From: Paenibacillus sp. BSR1-1
Lineage (GTDB): Bacteria; Bacillota; Bacilli; Bacillales; Cytobacillaceae
Direction of reading: 5' to 3'
NCBI RefSeq assembly: GCF_030403775.1
Contig: NZ_JAQMWQ010000004.1
Coordinates: 339,894-403,893, forward strand
Length of the DNA: 64,000 nucleotides
Each line of letters begins with the position of its first letter. Positions within the stretch are counted from its first letter, which is position 1. Positions 25,801 through 32,441 of this stretch are shown here, one piece after another. The position numbers and the translations under genes are program-made. The notes under the pieces were generated by a model. The model saw only the letters and a program-made list of their open reading frames with translations. It had not been told where the DNA came from and ran no database searches.

Positions 25801-26003
25801 TTTAACTCGTCTGCTGCCTTTCGAGTAAAAGTAATCGCGACAATTTCCTGAATTTCGGCCGTACCTGTATAGATCAGGTTAACCATACGGTCTACCAAAC
25901 TGGTTGTTTTTCCAGAACCGGCACCGGCCTCAACAAGAAAATTCGTTCCAAGTTCAAACTTAATTTTATCGCGTGCTTCTTGGTCAGGAATCCTTTTAGT
26001 CAT
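22803..26003 (-). CDS. AddA-like UvrD helicase with C-terminal PD-(D/E)XK nuclease
   Basis: The 1066-residue protein has a full SF1 helicase set: Walker A EAGAGSGKTT near residue 27, Walker B LLVDEYQDTDPIQ, motif III FVVGDPKQAIYRFRRAD, motif IV TTNFRT, motif V VHKAKGLEAPIVFLAHP and motif VI YVAATRAE. The C-terminal nuclease has GTLIHDIFD and GIIDLIYKKNG...IIDYKTD. It is about 150 residues shorter than B. subtilis AddA and overlaps an AddB-like gene by 8 nt. It acts in double-strand break end processing or a related task. I read it as a divergent paralogue rather than the housekeeping AddA; both are possible. Confidence 0.85.
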   Translation of the reverse strand: MTKRIPDQEARDKIKFELGTNFLVEAGAGSGKTTSLVDRMVNLIYTGTAEIQEIVAITFTRKAADELKVRFQAKLEEVWKKETDLDAVFRLSEALQNLERCFLGTVHAFCAKLLRERPIEAQLDLTFKELEEADDLDVLEEAWQLYLQTLMNESPRHFEQIDEIGMTVDQLLPWLKRLKDYSEVEWITDFVQKPELHSEYQTFITLIKEAKKCVPDKEPDKGYDALQKSIVTALQKSRFFDNPKERDIISIFNLFDKNLKPTYNRWHSKEDANFYFDKIGAEFESKIKPLLKAWKEYCHPKIVSFIKEAFHTYETLKKQRSLLNFQDLMMHTSKLLKVNPEVRGYFQEKYQFLLVDEYQDTDPIQAEIMFFLTGDNIYETTWTNCRPKPGSLFVVGDPKQAIYRFRRADIDTYNRVKQLIEEHDGEVLQLTTNFRTIDTVTKELNKVFENHLPEFETDYQAAYRPLISYHEDFGNGFSGIKRLSVPADFKKKEEVILKDAENIASTIYQLMAQGHKAKDFMVLTRYNDGVAVYAKMMEDLGIPVSISGEVIIGETREFQDLWILLKSFLDPTDEVSLVAVLRGIFFGISDEELYQWRLNKGRFSIYANVPLGLTPETKAKFEYALAKLQLCQRFIRQLAPTAAIEKIIEEIGFYPLLLRNGHSKRTYKSLLQMIEALRKQEAVGNTTYKQVVDALTDMLFEKTAVANMEEEADAVRLMNVHKAKGLEAPIVFLAHPIKAVSPESFLSQHIKREDQQSNGYFTFSIENGYGNKEVAIPLEWELHKAEELKYLTEEELRILYVAATRAEKVLIISSNGGNKKNPWSILFEIGDMKELEIPDPDRLERGDVSSEIKLSDYQAKTRSKNAWLEQSKLKTYDHWTPTKDKDYSEITIERESGGGKQWGTLIHDIFDKVVQGMDVSHYIKMSLNKFKLPVAREEEVKRYLDNFRSTLLWNELQAAEEILTEVPFTFKVEKSQKLYSLITQDPDETHPYYVNGIIDLIYKKNGTWRIIDYKTDRAKQLEDYEKLQVFYTSQLNFYKHAWEGLTGEKVVEVYLYFLAPNRLAAL

Positions 26004-29000
26004 AAGCTCTAACCCCCTTTAATTTTTGATTGGACTGCTTTAATTCCAGGGTTTCTTTTGGATAAAAATGGCGCCGGCACACAAGCTTGTACTCACAGAA
26101 CTTACAATCATTTTCGTCATCGGTCATTTCAAAATAACCATGTTTGATTACATCAATTAATTTTTCTAAAATGTCTAAACCCTTTGTTCTGAGGGTAATG
26201 TCCTGCTTTCGGGAAAACCGCTCCGCCATACCCTTCACGGTCGGAAAATAATAGGCGCTTTCTTCAACTGCACCTTCACCAAGATTTAAATGCTGTTCAA
26301 TGGCTAAGGCATAAATCAAATGCTGCAGCTGCCGTCCGCCCTTGAATGCGCCATTTTTCACATAACCATAGGTGCTTCCTGTTTTATAGTCAATGATATG
26401 GTATTTACCATCCTTCGATTTATCAACGCGGTCGATGATTCCGGAGATTTTAAGCTCGCCTGAAGGAAGAGTGACAATTGCTGGTTCCTGATCGCCAATC
26501 CCAAATGAATATTCAAAATGAAGCGGATCGTAATTTTCACCATACTGCTCCTCTTCTTTTAAAAAGATTTCACAGCATGCTAAAATATCCTTTACTTCAC
26601 GTCGGTAGACTCTTTCATTGGGAGGAGGCAGAAACTCTTTTTGCTGCTTAATCAAGTTTGCTGCAATATCCTGAATCAATTTCAAATGTTTAGCAACTGA
26701 AGGTTTTATGTTGTCCTTCGTCAATGTTTTATAAAAAGTTTCAAAAATACTGTGCAGCAAGCTTCCGCGGGTTGCGGCATCGAGCCATTTATTGGCGTCA
26801 TATGAAACATCCTCAACAGGTCTTACCTTTAATACGTCTTTTAAGAAGTAGGAATATGGACATTTCGCCAGTGTTTCCAGCTTTCCTGCACTCATGGTTT
26901 TTTCTTGATTTTGAAGCGGGTCAAATTGTGCTGCATCGATTTTTACAAGCCCGTCGTATTCTGAATAGCCACTTGAATGACGAGCTTTTTCGGCATTTAA
27001 ACCATTTATGACATTAGGAAAGTGCTGCAAAACCCCATCGGTCATATGACCTGTTACATCTTCCGTTAATTTTCTATTCCAATAATCTTTATCTTCAAAA
27101 ATATCATCAGCAATGATGGAGGAAGGCAGTTTTTTTAGCTCTTTGAATTCGGCCTCTTTATTGCCGGTCATCAAGCGATAGCATTGCAGCACAACAAAAG
27201 CTGGATTGATGGCCCGATTATCGTTGATAACAAAATTGCAATAGCTGACCGTTACTCGCCCTGCCGATTGAGCTAAAACCTGAAGCAGTGTATATAAACT
27301 TTCTTGCCCTTTTTCACGAAGCAACCGTATATTGTTTCCAAGCCTTATTCTTTCTGTATCTAAAAGCATTGGGTCCTCGCTTGAATTTCCAGGAAACTTC
27401 TTATTATCCAAACCAACTACAAAAACATTTGACCGGCTGCAATAAATTCCATCCGGATAGGAAGATGCATGTAGATGGCCCGGTTTTGGACGAGATTGAT
27501 TAACCCGTATAGATAGCAGGAGATCTCTTACCTTCTCAATAACTTCATACGTAGACAAGCTTTCATCCGCAAAAGGGAGGATCCTTTCAATCGCCTCTAA
27601 TAGCGCAGATTTTGATAATTCATCCAGGGCCGATCCCGTATTACCATTATTTTCAAGAATAAACTTAATCCCTGTTAAGCATTTTTTATAGTTTATGATC
27701 GATTCAAGCGGAGGAAGGTTTTTAAAAATGGTTTTGAAACTGCTCCATATCCAATAATGTTCTTTAATATAGTTTTCCAGTGAAGTATTTTTTGTATCTT
27801 TGAGAAATTCTTCACTCAATCGATTGATTTCATTTCCAAATTGCTTATCATAACGTTCAGGTGACCATCCTATTTGAAGTCCCCTAAGGATCTTTGCTAT
27901 TTTCGCTTTGGAAACAACCATATTATTCAGATCAAAAAATCCTGAATTTATAAATGGGACATTCTTTCCCAGATCAATTAAACCTTCATTCAACATATCC
28001 AGAAAGACTTGTACACTATAATTTGACTGAATCCACTCCAAAAGCACTAAAGTCAGCCGGCCTGGACGACTAAAAGTAATAGGAAGACCCTCTCCAAAAG
28101 TAATTGGTAGTTCCATCTTTTGTGAAAGTTGATAAAGCATAGTAATGTAGGCATCGCCGCTTGTATAATAAATGACACTTTCATCTAATGGTTCATCTGT
28201 CAGTTTTATTTTTTCTAAAACTTGTTTTATTTCCAGCTCTTCTGTTTTTGCCGTAAACAGATGCAAATCCGCTTTCCCGCTAGCATCATCCTGTTGGTAA
28301 AGATAGCTGAGAGGAGTTGGGTCAGCCCAGCGAATGGAACTAAGACTTGTCCCTTCAGGGATATTGATACCAAATACAGGGGCGAGCGGAAGTTTATAAT
28401 GCATTTCAGGTAATATTTTACTTAAGAGTATTTCTTCCAGGTACGAAAGCCTAAGATTCGACTGTAAAATAAATACCACTTGATTATTTATTTTTACATA
28501 TTTGCTTGCCATTTTTAAAAGAGCAGCTCTGTCGATAAGTTCCAGACTGTTTATCCTTTCTTCATATGCTGCAAGAATTTTGTCCATATCCTCCGCTTTG
28601 ACAGGAGTGATAAAGGCATCCTTCTCTACCGTATCTTTTGTATAACCTGAAAGACGAAGGAGTTGTATGGTGTTGTAAATGCAATGGCTAAAAGAAGGAG
28701 TAATTTCCATTCCTTCAAAGTATCGAAGTTTCCCTTGTTCCTTTAACTCATGCAGCATGGTGTATGTTAATTGAACCCCAATGGAATGGTCCAAAAGCTT
28801 GATCTCCTCGTCAGAATTCAATTCGACTAGATTATGCGCAAGGTCGTTCACCGTTTTATACTTTAGATTAATGGCCTGATGGTCTTTTTTTACGAACGCT
28901 TCATTGATTTGCTCTCCAATTGAGTGAGAATCGACAATGACGATTTTTTCATTAAAAATATATTTGCTACAAATTTGGTTTAATTCGTTTACTAGAGTTA

Positions 29001-29004
29001 TCAA
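25996..29004 (-). CDS. AddB-like PD-(D/E)XK nuclease with Fe-S cysteines
   Basis: The 1002-residue protein ends in a RecB-type nuclease domain: KCPYSYFLKDV (first cluster Cys), GSLLHSIFETFY (His), GIIDRVDKSKDGKYHIIDYK (Asp and DYK), then the C-X2-C-X5-C motif CKFCEYKLVC. This cysteine layout is that of the AddB iron-sulfur cluster. Unlike B. subtilis AddB (about 1166 residues), no Walker A motif is seen in the N-terminal part. It is the first gene of the pair and is translationally coupled with the AddA-like helicase. The complex would unwind and trim DNA ends. Confidence 0.85.
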   Translation of the reverse strand: MITLVNELNQICSKYIFNEKIVIVDSHSIGEQINEAFVKKDHQAINLKYKTVNDLAHNLVELNSDEEIKLLDHSIGVQLTYTMLHELKEQGKLRYFEGMEITPSFSHCIYNTIQLLRLSGYTKDTVEKDAFITPVKAEDMDKILAAYEERINSLELIDRAALLKMASKYVKINNQVVFILQSNLRLSYLEEILLSKILPEMHYKLPLAPVFGINIPEGTSLSSIRWADPTPLSYLYQQDDASGKADLHLFTAKTEELEIKQVLEKIKLTDEPLDESVIYYTSGDAYITMLYQLSQKMELPITFGEGLPITFSRPGRLTLVLLEWIQSNYSVQVFLDMLNEGLIDLGKNVPFINSGFFDLNNMVVSKAKIAKILRGLQIGWSPERYDKQFGNEINRLSEEFLKDTKNTSLENYIKEHYWIWSSFKTIFKNLPPLESIINYKKCLTGIKFILENNGNTGSALDELSKSALLEAIERILPFADESLSTYEVIEKVRDLLLSIRVNQSRPKPGHLHASSYPDGIYCSRSNVFVVGLDNKKFPGNSSEDPMLLDTERIRLGNNIRLLREKGQESLYTLLQVLAQSAGRVTVSYCNFVINDNRAINPAFVVLQCYRLMTGNKEAEFKELKKLPSSIIADDIFEDKDYWNRKLTEDVTGHMTDGVLQHFPNVINGLNAEKARHSSGYSEYDGLVKIDAAQFDPLQNQEKTMSAGKLETLAKCPYSYFLKDVLKVRPVEDVSYDANKWLDAATRGSLLHSIFETFYKTLTKDNIKPSVAKHLKLIQDIAANLIKQQKEFLPPPNERVYRREVKDILACCEIFLKEEEQYGENYDPLHFEYSFGIGDQEPAIVTLPSGELKISGIIDRVDKSKDGKYHIIDYKTGSTYGYVKNGAFKGGRQLQHLIYALAIEQHLNLGEGAVEESAYYFPTVKGMAERFSRKQDITLRTKGLDILEKLIDVIKHGYFEMTDDENDCKFCEYKLVCRRHFYPKETLELKQSNQKLKGVRAYD

Positions 29005-29091
29005 GCGATCACCACCATATTTTATCTATTAATTTATTATCCCACATTTTTTTCCAATAGCATTACCAAAAATGGGAAAGGCTTTGGAAAA

Positions 29092-29136
29092 ATATATTGA
29101 GGGCTGATTTTTTCAGCCATTTATCTCAACATATAT
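29092..29136. repeat. Nested inverted repeat between divergent genes
   Basis: ATATATTGAG and CTCAACATATAT flank an inner stem GGCTGA/TCAGCC with a T6 loop. It lies between the divergent starts of the AddB-like gene and the acidic protein gene. It could act as an operator or as a hairpin in either leader; nothing decides this. Confidence 0.6.
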
Positions 29137-29190
29137 TTTAACTTATTGGAAATAATAACCTCGATGAACTTTGAGAGGATGCGATGACGG

Positions 29191-29916
29191 ATGTCGTTAG
29201 AATGGTTTGACAGAGTTTGCGGGGAATTGCAGGACCATCTAGAGTCTATTTGTGAAGAATATGATCAAGTCGGCCAAATGGCAATTGAAAGAGCCGCCAA
29301 ACATCCGAGGATAGAATTTTTCGTCGAGACAGCGGATACCGAAACTGATGAACTTGATCGTGAATATTTTTGCTCTCTTTTCTTTGATCCGCAAAACGAA
29401 GAGTTTTATATTGATTCCTTTGATGTTGACAGCGGTCACACAGCAAAAATCATCCTTTCTGATATCGAGGAGATTATCGAGGAAGTTCACGAAAGTCTTC
29501 ATGATTACATGAATGGTGAGGATCATTATACGGATGATGGGGTTTTTCTTCAGACAGATGAGGTCTTTGATAATGAAGAAGATTGTGAAACCGTTGATGA
29601 TGACGACGAGTATTACCAGGCTGAACAAGTGAACAGCGATGACATTTTTGAGGAAATTGATGTCGATTGGTCCACACCAGAGGTTACGGCTTTCAAGCAC
29701 GAGGATGAAGTCGAAATTACCTATCAATTTGGGGTCGTTCAAGCAACTGGGGACGGTGTCATCAAGCGGGTGAACCGGATTTGGACAACTGAGGATGAGT
29801 TAATCAAAGATGAATCTCATTTTATTTTTAGCAGAGAAGAAGCAAGTACGATTATTGCAATGATTGCAAGTCATATGGATCAATTAAGTGAATTTAATTT
29901 TGATGATTATCAATAA
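29191..29916 (+). CDS. Highly acidic protein of unknown function
   Basis: The 241-residue protein has no membrane segment or signal peptide. The N-terminal 105 residues look folded (MSLEWFDRVCGELQDHLESI, then strands around REYFCSLFFDPQNEEFYID). The centre is an Asp/Glu-rich linker (DNEEDCETVDDDDEYY). The C-terminal 80 residues form strands and helices again (DEVEITYQFGVVQATGDGVI). I do not recognise the family. The ribosome binding site is weak: AGAGG lies 12 bases before the ATG. It is divergent from the AddAB-like pair and ends at a strong terminator, so it is a single-gene unit. Confidence 0.75.
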   Translation: MSLEWFDRVCGELQDHLESICEEYDQVGQMAIERAAKHPRIEFFVETADTETDELDREYFCSLFFDPQNEEFYIDSFDVDSGHTAKIILSDIEEIIEEVHESLHDYMNGEDHYTDDGVFLQTDEVFDNEEDCETVDDDDEYYQAEQVNSDDIFEEIDVDWSTPEVTAFKHEDEVEITYQFGVVQATGDGVIKRVNRIWTTEDELIKDESHFIFSREEASTIIAMIASHMDQLSEFNFDDYQ

Positions 29917-29919
29917 AAG

Positions 29920-29958
29920 GAGGGAGCATGCCATTTATCTGCATGCTCCCTCTTATTA
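29920..29958. terminator. Bidirectional terminator
   Basis: GAGGGAGCATGC and GCATGCTCCCTC form a perfect 12-bp stem with T-rich sequence on both sides. It serves the acidic protein gene and the convergent PBP4-type gene. Confidence 0.9.
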
Positions 29959-29967
29959 TTCACTCCA

Positions 29968-31431
29968 TTATTGTCTGGCTAATATAGAGACAATCTTATC
30001 CTCAATTTTCTTGCCCTTCGACTCATCTAAAAGGTTGTTTAATAAGATCGAAAAAATCAATGTTTTTCCACTTTTGGTGTGTACATACCCTGACAATGAG
30101 CTTACGGTTGAAATTGTACCAGTTTTGGCTCTTACTCTTCCTTGAGTGTCCGGATTTTTCATCCTATTTCTCAGTGAGCCGCCTACCATTTTGTCATGGA
30201 TACCTGATAATGGCAGTGCATTAAGATAGGAGGAATACCATTTTTTCTTTTGTACATTCCATAACAGCAGTGATAATTGATTGGATGATATCAAATCCAC
30301 ATGGGAAATCCCAGAACCATCTCGTATTACCATTGTGCTCGGGTTAACACCTAAGTTTGTCATCTCTGTCTTTAGTACGGCCAATCCCTTCTCCCAGCTT
30401 CCCTCCCCTTTCACTACCTTCCCCATTTCCTTAACCAATCCTTCAGCATGAACATTGTTGCTCAATTTTAGAAAAGGAACTAATAGCTTTGAAAGTGGCA
30501 TGGAATGATGAATGTATAATTTTCTTGCGTTTTCAGGAACCCTGCCAGTTTTTATTTTTCCGGTCAATGTAATTCCATGGTTTGCAAGAGACTGTTGAAA
30601 AAGTGTAACCGCGTAACGAGTAGGGTTCCACACACCAACCCATTCTTTTTCAACTTTCGCCTTCATTGGAATCGTTCCTTCAATCGTAATGGTATTTGTC
30701 GCATGCTCCCGCTCGACGGTAAGTTTCTTTCTGCCATCCTCTTGCACCGTAATTGCCTTGTTTACTATTTTCACATAATCCGTTCTCGGGGTGATTTTCA
30801 CTATGGGTTTGTCCCATCTATGGATTCCGGGCTGAATTTCCACTTTAATAGATCCTGTATCATAGTCCGTTGTTGGTGAGGCAGTTAAAGCTGATACTTG
30901 TGCGCCGTAATAGGCGGTTTCGTCACTCCAGGGCAGATCGAGTGAATAACGAACATCATCGTACCAAGAATCATCGCCCATTAAATCCCCCTTTATTTTT
31001 TTAATTCCTAGCTTTTGAATCTCTTCCGCCATCTTATCGAAATCTGTTTTTAAAAGTGTCGGATCACCTTTTCCTTTTAAAAAAAGATTTCCTTTAAGTG
31101 TTTGCTTTTTCACTTGACCTTCAGCATATATTTCCGTCGAAAAAGTATGGGTTTCACCCAAAACGCTGAGTGCAGCTGCAGCTGTTAATAGCTTCATATT
31201 GGAGGCCGGCCGCAGCCTTAGATCGCCTTGATTCTGATAAATTATATTCCCATCTGCAGCAGAGCGAATGCTGATTCCAGCCATCGCCCCTTGTAATGCA
31301 GATTCACTTGATAGTACCTGATTAAGTTGGTTTCTCAAAGAAGAAGTGTTTTCATTTGCAAAAACAGTCTGATTATCAGCAACAGATACGGATATCACCA
31401 TACATAAAATTACCAAGCCTTTTTTAAGCAA
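29968..31431 (-). CDS. D-alanyl-D-alanine carboxypeptidase/endopeptidase (PBP4, S13 family)
   Basis: The 487-residue exported enzyme trims peptidoglycan cross-links. It starts with a signal peptide (hydrophobic LVILCMVISVSVA, cut near VFA). The penicillin-binding motifs are SNMKLLTA (SXXK), LKLSNNVHAE (SXN) and RVRAKTGTIS (KTG). A long insert between the first two motifs is typical of class C PBPs. The start is a TTG at 31431; later starts would destroy the signal peptide. It corresponds to B. subtilis DacC in type. Two TGTCC motifs lie just upstream. Confidence 0.92.
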   Translation of the reverse strand: MLKKGLVILCMVISVSVADNQTVFANENTSSLRNQLNQVLSSESALQGAMAGISIRSAADGNIIYQNQGDLRLRPASNMKLLTAAAALSVLGETHTFSTEIYAEGQVKKQTLKGNLFLKGKGDPTLLKTDFDKMAEEIQKLGIKKIKGDLMGDDSWYDDVRYSLDLPWSDETAYYGAQVSALTASPTTDYDTGSIKVEIQPGIHRWDKPIVKITPRTDYVKIVNKAITVQEDGRKKLTVEREHATNTITIEGTIPMKAKVEKEWVGVWNPTRYAVTLFQQSLANHGITLTGKIKTGRVPENARKLYIHHSMPLSKLLVPFLKLSNNVHAEGLVKEMGKVVKGEGSWEKGLAVLKTEMTNLGVNPSTMVIRDGSGISHVDLISSNQLSLLLWNVQKKKWYSSYLNALPLSGIHDKMVGGSLRNRMKNPDTQGRVRAKTGTISTVSSLSGYVHTKSGKTLIFSILLNNLLDESKGKKIEDKIVSILARQ

Positions 31432-31568
31432 ACTTTTTCCAGCCTTTCCCTTTTTCTTTAAGTTTGTCCAAAATGTCCCAAAAGATTAAAAATTGATTAA
31501 TAAGTGGATAATTTAGTGTTTTTCTCCTATATTTAGTAAGAAAGATATTTTTTGTGAGGTGACTTATC

Positions 31569-32393
31569 ATGGCCGTACATACGGAATGGAAAACTTTTAA
31601 TGGAAAAAACAGCAAATGCAGGGCATATTGTGCTTCAATCGGGCCAGCACTTGAGTTACGTCCTGCAGTGATTATCATTCAGGAAATATGGGGAGTTAAC
31701 AAACATATTCAGGAAGTAGCAGAAAGGTTTGCCGCAGCCGGTTATGTAGCCATTGCTCCAGATTTATTTGCAATTGATGGTGATCGTCCAGAAGAACTAA
31801 GTCCAGAACGATTAGATGATGCCAAAGAATTTTTACATTCTATCCCCCATTCTTCCTGGTTCAATCCGGATGAGCGGGAAAACGAAATCCTAAAGCAGCC
31901 CTCATCACGACAGGAAAACCTCAGATCGACATTAAATGGATTGTTCGGCTTGCTTAATCCGTCGAAATCCAAGTCACTAGCAGGAATTTTAACAGACACA
32001 GCTGATTATGCCAGAACGACATTCGAAAAATCTAAAGGTATGCCTGTCACTTCTGTAGGTTTTTGTATGGGTGGGGCCCTTTCAGCGGTATTAGCGACTT
32101 TAGATCAACAACACTCTGGTTCGATTGTATTTTATGGGCGGCCGCCTCAGCAGGGAATAGCGAATATTAATTGCCCAATACTTGGTTTTTATGGCGGGGA
32201 GGACCCAAATATTACGAATTTAGTGCCAGATTTTGAGGAAGAAATGAAAAAGAATGGAAAATCATTCGAAGCTGTCATCTATTCGGATGCAAAACACGCA
32301 TTCTTCAATGATACGAACCCAACTTATCACGTTACACATGCCCGCGATGCCTTTGCACGAACATTAAACTTTTTAAACCTTGTTACTAAATAA
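31569..32393 (+). CDS. Dienelactone hydrolase family protein
   Basis: The 274-residue alpha/beta hydrolase has the DLH nucleophile as Cys in SVGFCMGGALS, the acid in FYGGEDPNI and the His in DAKHAFFND. The N-terminal QEIWGVNKHIQEVAERFAAA is the usual DLH opening. A 30-residue insert after EFLHS is longer than in classical enzymes. GAGGTG lies before the ATG. It is cytoplasmic and stands alone, ending at a terminator. Substrate unknown. Confidence 0.9.
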   Translation: MAVHTEWKTFNGKNSKCRAYCASIGPALELRPAVIIIQEIWGVNKHIQEVAERFAAAGYVAIAPDLFAIDGDRPEELSPERLDDAKEFLHSIPHSSWFNPDERENEILKQPSSRQENLRSTLNGLFGLLNPSKSKSLAGILTDTADYARTTFEKSKGMPVTSVGFCMGGALSAVLATLDQQHSGSIVFYGRPPQQGIANINCPILGFYGGEDPNITNLVPDFEEEMKKNGKSFEAVIYSDAKHAFFNDTNPTYHVTHARDAFARTLNFLNLVTK

Positions 32394-32406
32394 GTATTTA
32401 GAAGAA

Positions 32407-32440
32407 AGCATCGGTTTTTAAAGACCGATGCTCTTTATTC
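32407..32440. terminator. Terminator between the DLH and pnkp genes
   Basis: AGCATCGGT and ACCGATGCT pair around an 8-nt loop. T-rich tails lie on both sides, so it can serve both converging genes. Confidence 0.8.
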
Positions 32441-32441
32441 C

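Noticed and set aside
29239..29742. 167-residue minus-strand frame
   Set aside because: It is antisense inside the acidic protein gene. Its composition is a mirror of Asp/Glu codons, and no start signal is present.
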